Origin: Theropithecus gelada | Taxonomy: Eukaryota; Chordata; Mammalia; Primates; Cercopithecidae | DNA: 64,000 nt | Direction: 5' to 3' | Assembly (NCBI RefSeq): GCF_003255815.1 | Contig: NC_037669.1 | Coordinates: 121,984,456 to 122,048,455 of the forward strand | Shown here: positions 13,301-24,789 of the stretch, one piece after another | Numbering within the stretch: the first letter of the stretch is position 1 | Layout: every line of letters starts with the position of its first letter | The notes under the pieces: model-generated | The model's input: the letters and a program-made list of their open reading frames with translations, nothing else | What the model was told of the DNA's origin: nothing | Database searches by the model: none | Translations under genes and position numbers: made by a program

Positions 13301-15540
13301 AGCTGTTTGCACACAAACATCAAAATGAAGAATTATTAAATGATGTTTCATGTAATCCTGATATAAGATTTAGAGATAGAAGTCTGTAAATATTTGGAGG
13401 AATATAAAAGAGGCATCTATCACTTTTAAATGCATATCTTAGACTTTATTTTTATTTAAGTTTTTTTATTTAGAAAAAGTAAAATATAAGCAGGAAAAGT
13501 AGAACATAGCTTTTACATAATTAGCTAAAAGAGACAAAGCTTTGGAATGTCTTTTAAATCTATTTTAAAAGCTCAGCTACTTTGATTTTTTTTCTGTTAC
13601 AGACTCAAGAAAAGTTATTTCAACTGAATCACATACATAACTCCTAGAGTGTAGACAGTTGCTATTATTTGTTCACTTCATCAAATGCTCTTTTAAATTC
13701 TTGCTACATCTGTATTACCAGGTCCTAGAGAAACCAAGGTGAAAGAGGCCCAGGAGAGGCCAAACACTCTTTGCTATTTCTAACAAAGGAAATGCCATTC
13801 TTGCCACTAACTCTTGGAATGATTTCCAAGTTCTCGAAAAATAATTTAACCTGTGTCAAGTAGCTGTCTTATCTGGAAAACTCAATAAACGAATGTAGAA
13901 GTTAGAAAGAGTAGGGGAAAGTTAGGTGTTATACTGAAATGGTTTATTCCAGGCAGGTTGAATTGAGACTCCAAATTAGCCAGCATACTTCCATACATCT
14001 GCTCACTTTTCTTTAAACTTGAGCTATATTATTGCAGAAAAGCATGATAATCCCCACTCTGATCTTGTATATCAAATGAAGGAGGTTGAAACATCATAGC
14101 ACATGCACCTTTCTAGGTCAGTTAAATATTATGAGTGGATACATTTCCTTTGGGGATCAGCATTTTTACATTTAAGGACAGATTAAACAGGCAGAAAAAG
14201 TAGAGGAGAAATATATAAAATATTTGTATCCAATGACAAGGATTCCAATTTTACATTAAACTTTAGCTTAAAGAGGACATGCCTATTAGATGATACTTCA
14301 CTTAATAGTTGGATCCTTTAACATTTTGTGCAAATTATTTCTCGGTAGCCAAATCCTACTTCACTGTACCTGAATAGTGGTTCACATGTAAAAACCTCAG
14401 GCAAAGGCTCATGTAGTGCCAAAGTGAACAGTATCCTTTATTTATTTGTTTAAAAAGGTGAGGTCTTTGTACACTATTTTCTTAATTTGAAGCAGTTTTA
14501 ATGTGGCAGTTATAAAAAATAAAATTTTAAATTATATTACATAAGTTTTCAAGGAAATTCTATTTCATAATTTTCCAGCTGTAGAATTATTTAATATGAA
14601 TGTTTATTATATGTTGGTTCATGCAAGAAATATTTCTTATAATAATTTTAAGGACATCTGCTAGTGTTCTCAAGCAGAAGAACTGAGGTATTTTTAGGAG
14701 GGATCACTCTGCATTGCTTATCAATATTTTTCAAGAAAACCAAAAGTACAATGGAAACATTCTACAATTTAAACATTTTCTCATTTTCATTTTTTAATAT
14801 GAAAGACAACTTATAAAAATTTTTATAAAGAAAAGGGGCTACAGTAAATTGCACTTGTTCATGCTGACTGGTATAAGAATGAATATTCAATTTGTCTAAA
14901 GGGTCCTGGGATGGCACAAATACAGGTTCATGCTCTGACTCTGCTTTCCCGGTCCCACAATTTGCTTTAGTGTTGGCTGGAAAGGGGATGAAAGGAGATA
15001 ATATATGAAACATCTGCCATTTGCCAAGAACCTTGTTTAACATTTTACATATGGTTTCTCACTTATAAAAAGTAACATAAAATCAAAAAGAACAGCCAAA
15101 ATAAATCCCTTATTTTTCTTCCTATCAAATCTAGATTTTTCTCATCTGTCTGAATAGAACTACAGTCTCTAGTAAGGAAGAAAAGCCTGATTTCTTTCTC
15201 TTTTCCCTGTTTGTAGTCACAATTTTTAAAGAGTCATGAAATAAATAAGATCCAGAGGGGGCTGGCAGCCCAAGAGAGAATGCTGCTTTTATTTACCTTA
15301 TTCTCTCTGAAGGTTAGATGGTGATAGTTGAGAGAAACTGGACAAATAGCAGGTAAAGAAAATGGGCAAACGTTCAGAATAAAGAATAGTTTTCAGCTGA
15401 TTTGAAATAACAGATTATTAATGACTGATTTAAAATGGTTAAAATGCACTGAAATGTAAATCTTTAAGTCCAAATACTGGGGGGATAAAGGTAATTTATT
15501 TAATCTCATTTAAGACTAACTAAATTTATAATCTCTTGGA
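10367..15540. other. Unique sequence with short ancient repeats
   Basis: No exon or RNA gene is supported. An L1M 3'-end-like piece lies near 11985-12100 (cactgaactgtacacttaaa) and a small tandem repeat at 12587-12643. The rest is unremarkable AT-rich sequence. Confidence 0.55.
12587..12643. repeat. Three tandem copies of a 19-bp unit
   Basis: The unit ggattgatgaactataaaa occurs three times without a gap; the first copy has ggattaatg in place of ggattgatg. Confidence 0.95.
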
Positions 15541-15542
15541 GA

Positions 15543-15838
15543 AGCCAGGAGTGGTGGCTCACATGTGTAATCTCAGTGTTTTGGATGGTTGAGGCAGGAG
15601 GATAATTTTAGGCCTGGAGTTCAAGGCCAGCCTGGGTGACATAGTGAGACCTTCGTTTCTACAAATTTCTAAAAATCAGATGGACATGATGGTGCATGTC
15701 TGTAGTTCCAGCTACTCATGGGGGGCTGAGGTGGGAAGATTCCTTGCGCCCAAGAGTCTGAGGCTGCAGTGAGCTATGATCATGCCACTGCACCCAAGTC
15801 TGGGCAACAAAGGGAGACTCTATCCCTAGAAAAATAAA
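15543..15838 (+). mobile_element. Old Alu (AluJ-like)
   Basis: A diverged full-length Alu (gccaggagtggtggctcaca start, ccaagtctgggcaacaaagg near the end). It lies directly against the younger Alu that follows. Confidence 0.85.
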
Positions 15839-15846
15839 AAGTATAC

Positions 15847-16165
15847 GCCGGGCGCGGTGGCTCACGCCTGTAATCCCAGTACTTTGGGAGGCCGAGGTGG
15901 GTGGATCACGAGGTCAGGAGATTGAGACCATCCTGGCTAACACAGTGAAACCCCATCTCTACTAAAAATACAAAAAATTAGGCAGGTATGGTGGAGGGCG
16001 CCTATAGTCCCAGCTACTCGGGAGGCTGAGGTCGGAGAATGGCGTTAACCCAGGAGGCCGAGCTTGCAGTGAGCCGAGATTGTGCCATTGCACTCCAGCC
16101 TGGGCGACAGAATGAGACTCCGTCTCAAAATAAATAAATATAAATAAATAAATAAAAATAAAATA
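15847..16165 (+). mobile_element. AluY with (taaa)n-type tail
   Basis: A nearly consensus AluY (gccgggcgcggtggctcacg). The tail has degenerated into ataaataaa repeats. It inserted next to the tail of the older Alu. Confidence 0.9.
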
Positions 16166-17375
16166 AAAAGTACAAATTGTTTTTGGAAAGTGATTTCATT
16201 AACTCCCTTATATCATTTAATAACATTAAATTTGGCATGGCTTGTCATTATAGGTAGCTATATCTCAGCTCTGCTGAAAGTGATGAGATTTAGAAAGATA
16301 ATCGTTAAGATGAGAAACTGTACTGAATTGATAAAAGTATTTTTATAAATCCTTCAGTCAATACTATCCTAAATCTGTTTTGATTTAAAAGCCATCCATA
16401 CATATTGTATAAATCAAATTTTCAGTCATATAATTGTAATATTCTCTATTTTTATCCCAATAAAGCATGGGTAACATGGGAAACAACATTTCCAATCAAG
16501 AAAGTTTTGTTTGCTGATGTAAATAAACCAGTAGTCTGAAAAATTTAAGTGCTTATAAACTACTTGAGAGCAAAAATAAAATAGTATTTACTGCTGTCTT
16601 TCTTGGCTTATCACAGCACTCACCTTAGGCTCATAAATGGCTATATAGTTGTCCTAAATGATAAACAATTTGAATCAAGATTACCACTGTGAATTAAAAG
16701 CTGGATTACAAGTAGATCTTGATTTATAGGAAATTTGTGTCCCCCTGAGTAGGCTAAGCCCTGGCCTCGGTCACTGCTACCCACATTTTTCCTGTCTGCT
16801 GGCCAGTGACGGAGAAAACACACTAAACATTTTGATGTTTCACTATAAAAGTGCATGTCATTATGTGGCTAAAGTCTTTATAGTCTCCCACACCAAAGTC
16901 ATGTTTGAAACACAATACATGAGCAATCCCGAGCAGAGTTTGTTATGAAGAAGGATACTGAGAATAAATAGATGAAATTCTAGACATTTCTAAAGAGGAT
17001 CCAGCTATTTAATGGCCACTGAAGTCTTCAATGAATAGGTGTGAATATTTCAGTGTAGTCCAACCTGAACTGAAAAGCAGTTCTTACGTCCAAATTTAAA
17101 TACCTCCTGTGCATATAAAAAAGGTCCACTTATTAGTCCAAACATTACTATGATTGGGATCCTGAAATAACATTCTCTTATTATTGGGTATATTATTCAG
17201 CAAAAAACCGTTGGGAAGGCTAGGCTAGAGACTGAGACTTGTGCTTGGAGATGACAAAGTTGAGACATCCTGGTATTTACCCCACAACAGGTCGGGATGG
17301 GCTGAAGATGGCTGAGTAAGTACATTTCTCTGTTAAAGTTAAAATAATAAACCATGGATGAAAGTCTGCAAAATT
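16166..17375. other. Region just 3' of the pseudogene stop
   Basis: Probably 3' UTR plus flanking sequence of the EGF gene on the minus strand. The only candidate poly(A) hexamer I note is ATTAAA (minus strand) at 17008-17013. No other exon or repeat was recognised. Confidence 0.4.
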
Positions 17376-17560
17376 CTATTCACCAACTGAAAAGTTGTTA
17401 GTATTTGGATATTGAGGATCATCTGAACCACTTTCCTCATAGGTTGGGTCCATTGTCTTAAAAACGCAAGTGCAGCTCCCACTGAGAGGGCTGCAGTGAG
17501 CTACGTGACCACACTGACACTTGAGAGCACAGTTTGGTCCATACAGGCCCGGCCTGCATT
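17376..17560 (-). pseudogene. EGFEM1P: Terminal EGF exon with acidic tail and stop
   Basis: The acceptor is ctccctcatag. Two split-codon bases are followed by 60 codons and TAG at 17376-17378. The exon encodes a module opening CRPGLYGPNC with Cys at codons 1, 10, 14, 16, 22, 29 and 31 but no eighth Cys. Instead it continues into a hydrophilic, acid-rich tail of about 30 residues (EESGSDD at its core) and ends. There is no hydrophobic stretch for a membrane span or lipid anchor, so the ancestral product would end as a secreted protein. No disabling change is visible. An ATTAAA hexamer on the minus strand at 17008-17013, some 360 nt past the stop, is a possible but weak poly(A) signal. Confidence 0.7.
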
Positions 17561-20219
17561 CTATGAGGGAGAAAATAAAAATAAAAGCAATTCAGATATG
17601 CTTTCAAAAACACACTGTGTTCTTACTATTACTTCTTGGCATTCAATAAGATAATTATACGTTTGTAAAGTATTCTTTTTTACCATGGGGTATCTTCCCA
17701 TGCTAGAATGCTATGTGATAAAAGTAAGAACGCCGATGGAAAACAGGAGAAGGCTGGGAGTGTCAAGGAAATTAGTGGTAACACTGAAAAGAGAAGTCAG
17801 GACAGCTACTTACATTTTTAAGGTGCCTTCTGAGAATCAGAGTATTCAGTAGAGCTTTAGTGGTTGCATTGTGAAGGACACAGGGAAAGTTGGCTAGTTG
17901 TCTTGAGGTCAGAGAAAGGCAACACTCACGCTGAATGCCCAATACAGGAGACTGACCTTTAGGATGAAAACACAATTATTTGTACTTATGTTATTGAAAA
18001 TAAAATGACTTTAATTTCAACTGTTTCATTTCTTAAAATATGTCAGAAGGTCCATAGATCCCCTGATCTATGTCCTACAGGACTCTAACTATCTTTAAAT
18101 TGAATTGCATTGTGCTTGCAACTGAAAGAGAAATGATGGAAGATTATAGAAAGTGTTAGCTTTATTAAAACAACCAAATGTTGACCAAAAAGGCCGAGCC
18201 TCGGTGTTTGCTCTTGGCCTAATTTCCATCAGAGAATTAACAAGTTCTGTTTCTGAAGAATTACGAGGATAAGGAGAAAGCCCTGCCCAGCTCATGGAAA
18301 CAGAAAATAGATTCATATTTCCCACTCGGTCAGGCAGGACTGGGAAGAAACTCAGTTTATCAATGTTCAAGGATCAGAGAAACTCAACTGTTCAATCCTA
18401 ATAGTCACCTATCCTTGTGGAGTTTACAAAGTGTGTCTCTAATACATTATCTCTGTTGGTTCTAATACCTGTGAGGTGGGCAAGGCAGTGAGTTAAGCTC
18501 TCACATTCTACAGAGAAATAAACTGAGGTTTGGTATGGCTTAAAAGATCTCAATTACTACAATATATCTCTGATAAACAGCAGAGCTGGGTTTTAGAATT
18601 CCTACCTAGTGCTCTTTCCCCATTTTACACTACTATATGAGTGGATACAAGGTGTTAAGCATATGCAGAAGAAAGCCCTAATAAAAAAAGTAAAAAGCAG
18701 GAAAGTGAGAATTTGGGAAATGTCAGTAAATATGAAGATATAGTCCCTGGGGCAAATTCTGAAATTTTGGGCAAATTTTGTTTAAAACTTCTTTATTGAC
18801 TCACTATCCTTTGTGCTGGGTTAGAGATGAGCAGCTGGATGTAATTTTTTTATTCTTTTGCATTATGAACGTAGGTTAAGATGTGGCCTAGCTCTCTTGC
18901 CTTAATTAACTAATTGGATTAGAAATATAAGGTAAATAGAAACATAAACCAATTTTGCAATTAATTATTTTCACAAGGGTTCAACATCAGCAAACAGTAA
19001 TTCAATCCCTTCCTAAATGAAGCAGAAACAGGTTCCTTTAGGAAGAAGCTTTGGAGGCAATGGAAATGCTGCTCTAAATCTTTAAACCATGAAACTTTGT
19101 GAAAAATTAAAAAAATCCTGTATCATTTTAAATGAAGTTCAACCCAGATACTTCTGCCCAGTGTGTGGGAGGATTACTTAGTTTGGTGGCAAGATTGAGT
19201 GTTCTTACTAGAAAAAGTTGTGAGTCAGGCTCTCTCCTGAGCACTCCAGAATCTGATTTTAATTTATAAAAATACCACATTTTCATGTTAATAATGATGT
19301 ATATTTAAGACATCTGTCTGAATGTCTGCAAATGTTAATTTACCAATGGGGGAAAAATAATCCAATAAAAGGTTGTTATATTCTTTTATGAATTAATATT
19401 ATGGGTGTTTAATAGCTCCTTTACCAGAGTTCAGGTTAAAATGAGGTCTTTTATCTTTATGGTGCCTGCATAGACACAGCTGTTCACACTTAATATCACA
19501 GATGAACTGTGCTTAATTGAAAATAAAAATGAAAATAAAAGACCTTGTAGGACATCTGTGTAGGCCATGACTTTATTTAGAAATAACCCTTCTTTTAGAA
19601 ATGAAGCTTCAACCCTTCTCTTTTGCAGATGAGAAAAGTAAATTCTGAGATTAAACCCTCTATTTTGGGAAATATCTGTGGCAGGGTCAGTCCTTCAGGT
19701 CTATTGTGAATTATATAAAACTTTTCATCTGATAATCATCCATTAAATCTAGTAGCAAGTGATTAGTTCAAAATTACTCAATCTACTCTCTCTTCTTCTT
19801 AAGACAGTCCCTGAAGAATTAGAACTTTATATTTTAGGTCATTCTTTCTCTGAGTCAAAAGAAAAATGAAATATACATTTCAATTCCCAAAGAGTAGCCT
19901 GAAGCTTAGGTCCAAAGAATACCATCTGGAGGGACCACACCTTAATTGCCTTAATTCTAGTGATTTCTATGAATCGCCTTTGTGATGGGGCATTTAACTG
20001 TGTCCCTTTAAATACTTACCATGTTACCATGTGTCCTCCGACAGCTATAGTGTTGTTTGAGCTGCCTGTGATGTAACAGTTACAAATCCTGCTCATCATA
20101 CTAAGGGCAAAGTATCAAGCAATTCTGGGCAATGCTCTTTCCACTTCTAGTAGGAAAATGTCTACAGATATCTTATAGCCATGGGTCAGGGGGGAGTCCT
20201 TAGGTGCTTTGGGTCTTAC
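17561..20219 (-). other. Last intron of the EGF pseudogene
   Basis: Mostly unique sequence. A MIR-like segment is recognisable around 18440-18600 (gaggtgggcaaggcagtgag, then cagagctgggtttt). Positions 19211-19268 are the source or copy of a segment duplicated at 20884-20943. Confidence 0.55.
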
Positions 20220-20345
20220 CAGCATCACATCTGACTCAGTTCTCCCAGGGAGGCAGAGGCATTTTTCAATTTTTGGGTGGCAGAAGTTTTCTCCTTCACA
20301 GTCACAAAGTTGATGGCAATCATCTCCAAACATGCCAGGTGAACA
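20220..20345 (-). pseudogene. EGFEM1P: EGF-module exon F with lesions at both ends
   Basis: The length is 126 nt, three short of 129. The acceptor ends ttggtcag and the first exon base begins the TGT codon directly, so the two split-codon bases are missing; loss of one AG from an AGAG pair at the junction would explain this. Cys occurs at codons 1, 10, 14, 16, 22, 29 and 31. Near 20228 the sequence runs GAT GTG where one extra T would restore the final Cys and also the one-base phase at the donor (G|GTAAGA). The net change is minus two and minus one. Joined to exon E, the exon would be read out of frame and stop within ten codons. Confidence 0.75.
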
Positions 20346-20883
20346 CTGACCAAAAAAGGAGAAATGCTGAAAAATTAACACCTTGCACTTTCATTAATGC
20401 ATCTTAATTAAAATTAGATATAAAATTTCCTCAAGATTGAGTTCCAAATAGTAAAGTGGGATGATACTGGAATTTGCTGGTAAAAAGAAGAGAGAAATGT
20501 TTTGGAATGTCAGAATGAAGGTCCATTCTCTAACTGATTTGACTTGCAAGTCTTAAAGTTGATTTACTTTAACACTAGTATATATCTTTAGAATGCAAAT
20601 AAAATTTTTGAAGGTAGGAGCTTTAGGAAGGGAACCAAGTCTACAAGCCTATTGTTTTACCTTTAATATTTCCCCTTAAAGTGTTTTTATTATTCATTTC
20701 TCTAGAAGACAATAAACTCCATGTTTTCCACTATATTTCCAGAATTTAACACAGGGCCTGCTACTTGTCATGTGGTAGTATACCAGAGTCAGGTTAGAAT
20801 TTGTTATCTTATTGCTACCACAGATACATAATGGGTGACATTTTATTGAATCACTAAATAATACATGAATAATGAAGGATGTA

Positions 20884-20943
20884 CAAAAAGATTTGTGAGT
20901 CAGTATCTCTCCTGAGTACTCCAGAATCTGATTTTAATTTATA
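20884..20943 (+). repeat. Direct copy of 19211-19268
   Basis: Both blocks share ccagaatctgattttaattt and the preceding 'gtgagtcag..ctctcctgag.actc'. Similarity stops at the boundary with the inverted-repeat arm at 20943, so the block abuts that arm directly. Confidence 0.85.
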
Positions 20944-21366
20944 ACCAATGACTTCTTCTGATGTGCAGCCAGAAAAATATTGATCTTCTCCAGTCTTGGA
21001 GGTAAAATCTCCAAGAGGTTTAAGTCCTCCGTATTGGACTTACTAAGAGACAATTCTGTATTACACTTGATTGGCCACCTAAGGAAATGTTTCAAAGATT
21101 AAATTTTAGACTTTAAAACCTAACTTCCTTGTAAGATATTTACCTACCGTATATGCATCATATTCTTTCACACTCTTTCTTCCTTCTTCTCTTCCTCCTT
21201 CCTTGGTCTCAGACCCATGTTTGTCATTTACTCCCAGGATTCAAATATAAAAAACTATATGATATCACCTTCCACAGATACCCTCTTATTTATTTACATA
21301 ATTTAATTTAAAAATCATTCTCACTAAATTTAGCCTGGATTTGAACACATTGCTTCTTTATGTCTT
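20943..21366 (+). repeat. Left arm of inverted duplication
   Basis: The reverse complement of 22914-23464. Matching landmarks include aaccaatgacttcttctgat, gacttactaagagacaattc, tctttcttccttcttctctt and gcctggatttgaacacattg. It sits in the intron between exons F and E. The arms differ in length because the right arm carries an internal duplication. Confidence 0.92.
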
Positions 21367-22107
21367 ATTTATGATTGTGCCACTGCAGCCAGAAAAATAT
21401 TGATATTTTTCTTTATAGTGACATCTGGGAACGTAGTATGAGACTAATATACAGATCCTTTTTTAAAGGCCACAGACAATAACTTTGACTACCATTATCA
21501 TCATACTATAATTATAATAGTCATGATTGTTGTAACTATATGCACAAGACTGTACATAATATAGGCCAAAACAGGACTTTGTGTTGTTTACTGAGTTTGT
21601 GGCTTTTAGGGCTTTATAATATTTTATTTCAAACTGAGTAGCCCAAATTCTCACCTTTACATCTTTATCTCCACTCATGGCTATGATTACTTTCTAGTGG
21701 TAAATGCCTAATTCACGTCTTTAAATATTTTCATAAATTCCTTGTATCTCTTTCAATGCCATTGAACCCAATACATAGGTCACATTTGTTAAAAGCATTT
21801 AATGAAATATTTATTCTCATTCAGAGGTAGACTCCTTGTCCATCAAAGACTATCATTTTTAGTGGTGTTTTGAAATATCTCACAACTTTATATAAAGGAA
21901 ACTAAGATTTTGACCAATCAGCCACAAAATCAGAAGGACTCATTATATTGGCCATTGAGTGAATTCCTACCACTTTAATGTGCAAGTTGAATGGTTAAGT
22001 AATTGTTGCGTATTTTCAGTTTCATTACACGTTTGTGACCAGATGAGAAGATCTCACAGTTACACAGAATTCTCACATTTATTTCCTTAAAAATGCTCTG
22101 GCAATAC

Positions 22108-22237
22108 CTTTTTCACATCGGCTGCTGTGGACACCTGCTGGGCAAATGCACTGTTCCCTTGCTGCATCACAACTAGCTCCATTTTTTGCAGTCATAGATG
22201 TGAGCATAATTCAAGCCATAAAATCCAGGAGGGCACA
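22108..22237 (-). pseudogene. EGFEM1P: EGF-module exon E with +1 A frameshift
   Basis: The acceptor is catttcctag and the donor is AAAAAG|GTATTG. The length is 130 nt, one more than the family's 129. Codons 1-16 read CPPGFYGLN onward and include two Cys-to-Tyr changes (codons 10 and 14, both TAT). A run of six A follows (22182-22187). With five A the rest of the exon reads as a regular module ending CICPAGVHSSRC, with Cys at 22, 29, 31 and 40. As it stands the frame hits TAG at 22173-22175. A one-base gain in the homopolymer is the simplest explanation; a base-call error in the run is possible but would not explain the lost cysteines. Confidence 0.75.
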
Positions 22238-22264
22238 CTAGGAAATGGAAATGTCAAAATGCTA

Positions 22265-22330
22265 TTACTTTAAAAGTAAATAAAAGGAAAATTAAAATTT
22301 TATTTACTTTAAAAGTAAATAAAAGGAAAA
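22265..22330. repeat. Two copies of a 27-bp unit
   Basis: A perfect 27-bp unit starting ttactttaaaagtaaataaa occurs at 22265-22291 and 22304-22330. Its core tttactttaaaagtaaa is itself palindromic. The pair lies just upstream of the acceptor of exon E on the gene's strand. Confidence 0.9.
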
Positions 22331-22588
22331 CTAGAATATGTTCAATTCATTTGTTTCCCAATACCAAATAAAGAGATGAGACAATTGGAATGAAAGAAAA
22401 AATTATACAGAGAAGCATATTGACGATAATTTGGTCATACAAATAAGTGAATATACAGGTGCCAGTCTCTATAACTAGTCTAGAAAAATGAATGAGGAAA
22501 TTGAAATAGCTTTAAGTAGATCATGCTTATGTCTTATGATGTGCACATAAACATTTGGTCAAAGCCTTTCCTAAAATCCTTCAATACT

Positions 22589-22894
22589 GGCTGGGCGCGG
22601 TGGCTCACGCCTGTAATCCCAGGACTTTGGGAGGCCAAGGCGGGTGGTTCACGGGGTCAGGAGTTCGAGACTAGCCTGACCAACATGGTGAAACCCCGTC
22701 TCTACCAAAAATATAAAAATTAGCCAGGCATGGTGATGCATGTCTGTAATCCCTACTCAGGAGGCTGAGGCATGAGAATTGCTTGAACCTGAGAGGTAGA
22801 GGTTGCAGTGAGCCGAGTTTGTGCCACTCCAGCCTAGGTGATGGGTGACAGAGTGAGACTCCATCTCAAAAAAGCAAATAAATAAAAAATAAAA
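22589..22894 (+). mobile_element. Alu (AluS-like)
   Basis: A full-length Alu with A-rich tail and perfect target-site duplication aaaatccttcaatac (22573-22587 and 22895-22909). It lies between exon E and the right arm of the inverted duplication. Confidence 0.93.
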
Positions 22895-22913
22895 AAAATC
22901 CTTCAATACCTTA

Positions 22914-23464
22914 AAGACATAAAGAAGCAATGTGTTCAAATCCAGGCTAAATTTAGTGAGAATGATTTTTAAGTTAAATTATTTAAATAAATAAGAGTAT
23001 CTGTGGAAGGTGATATCATATAGTTTTTGGTATTTGAAGCCCTGGGAGTAAATGATGGGTGTGAGAGAGGTGATCTTTCTCTCATTTCTTTTGATATTTG
23101 ATCATTTTGATATTTGAAGTCCTGATATTTTGATATTTGATCATTTTGATATTTGAAGTCCTGGGAGTAAATGATGGGTATGAGAGATGGGTGTGAGAGA
23201 AAGGAAGGAGGAAGAGAAGAAGGAAGAAAGAGGGCAAAAGAATATGATGCATATATGGTAGGTAAATATCTTGCAAGGAAGTTAGGTGTTAAAAGTGTAA
23301 AATTTAGTCTTTGAAACATTTCCTTAGGTGGCCAATCAAGTACAATACAGAATTGTCTCTTAGTAAGTCCAATATGGAGGACTTAAAACGTCTTGGAGGT
23401 TTTACCTCCAAGACTGGAGAATATCAATATTCTTCTGGCTGCACATCAGAAGAAGTCATTGGTT
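22914..23464 (-). repeat. Right arm of inverted duplication, internally expanded
   Basis: The partner of 20943-21366 in opposite orientation, about 130 bp longer. The extra length is a local duplication around 23040-23175 in which ctgggagtaaatgatgggt and ttttgatatttgatcatttt are repeated. The arm begins only five bases after the target duplication of the Alu at 22589. Confidence 0.92.
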
Positions 23465-24048
23465 TGTATTTAGAAATCATGTAGTCTAAGCAAATACCCT
23501 TATTTGAAAGCTAAAATTGTCGTCTGCCTGGGGAGATGCTCATTCTGAAGAGGTGTGGGAGAGCTTGACTGTGGACAAAGGATTTCCATTTCTTTTCTTG
23601 AATTTTCTCTGGGGCTATGCTTACCACTCACCCATGGAATACAATTTCCTCACTTTTTATTTATTACCTCCTTTTGCCTTTGTTTTTCTCTCTTCTCGCT
23701 TTCTCTCTCTGATCCCCCTCTGCCCTCTTAACAGATACGTAGAGTTGAATTTGACTAGGCTTGATGTGGATGATACTTCTCCAGTATGCATGAAGTTACC
23801 CACGACAGATTTATCATTAGGAAGCACTGACATTCAAGGAGCAGAAAAAAGAAGTAAAACTGAAAGAAGATAAAGGAATGAATTGTATACTATATATTCT
23901 TTCATTTACTGTCCTCATACAATGCTTAAAATTAAGAGAGATCCGTGCATAGTTTTCTTCTGTTTGTTCCTATTAATCAATTTTTATCGAGAATACTTAG
24001 CAATATCAGATTTCCTTTATCTCCCTTACTTTATATATAAAACTGAGA
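23465..24048. other. Intron, unique sequence
   Basis: No exon was recognised. Long open frames here (23517-23873, plus strand) have no recognisable domain or splice context on the gene's strand. Confidence 0.5.
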
Positions 24049-24349
24049 TACGCCGTGGCTCATACCTGTAATCCCCGCACTTTGGGAGGCCGAGGCAGGC
24101 GGATCACCTGAGGCCAGGAGTTTGAGACCAGCCCGACAAACATGGAGAAACCGCATCCCTACTAAAAACACAAAATTAGCCGGGCGTGGGGGCGCCTGTC
24201 TGTAATCCCAGCTACTCGGGAGGCTGAGGCAGGAGAATCACTTGAACCTGGGCAGGGGCAGGAGCCGAGATCGCGCCATTGCACTTCTGCCTGGGCAACA
24301 AGAGCAAAACTCCATCTCAAAACAACAACAACAACAACAACAACAAACG
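24049..24349 (+). mobile_element. Alu, slightly 5'-truncated, (caa)n tail
   Basis: Begins acgccgtggctcatacctgt, lacking the first few Alu bases, and ends in a tail of aac/caa repeats at about 24321-24348. Confidence 0.88.
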
Positions 24350-24478
24350 AGATAATAAAGGTTGCCACACTTGATGTCTCCATTTTGCTAAATAATACTA
24401 TCATTCTTCCAAGTTCCCTCCCTGGCTTGGAATTTTGGAGCCATCTTTGATTCCTCCATTTTCCTTATCTTTATCTCC

Positions 24479-24726
24479 AATACTTTGGGATGCCGAGACA
24501 GGTGGATGGACTGAGGTCAGGAGTTCGAGACCAGCCTGGCCCATATAGTGAAACACCATCTCTACTAAAAATACAAAAATTAGCTAGGCACGGTGGCAGG
24601 TGTCTGTAATCCCAGCTACTCGGGAGGCTGAGGCAGGAGAATCGCTTGAACCCAGGAGGCGGAGGTTGCAGTGAGCTGAGATCATGCCATTGCACTCCAG
24701 CCTGGGCAACAAAAACGAAACTCTAT

Positions 24727-24757
<31 letters not shown>
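24479..24757 (+). mobile_element. 5'-truncated Alu (AluS-like)
   Basis: Starts at tactttgggatgccgagaca, missing roughly the first 40 bases, and ends with about 28 A residues. Confidence 0.9.
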
Positions 24758-24758
<1 letters not shown>

Positions 24759-24789
24759 GCTAACCCAAGCAAGATAAAAGTGATAAAAT

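Noticed and set aside
1..17000. Search for the microRNA gene MIR551B, known to lie 3' of EGFEM1P in human
   Set aside because: I did not see its mature sequence on either strand; it is probably farther away, outside the window.
23517..23873. A 118-codon plus-strand frame
   Set aside because: The composition follows pyrimidine-rich intron sequence; there is no domain, no splice context and it is antisense to the pseudogene intron.
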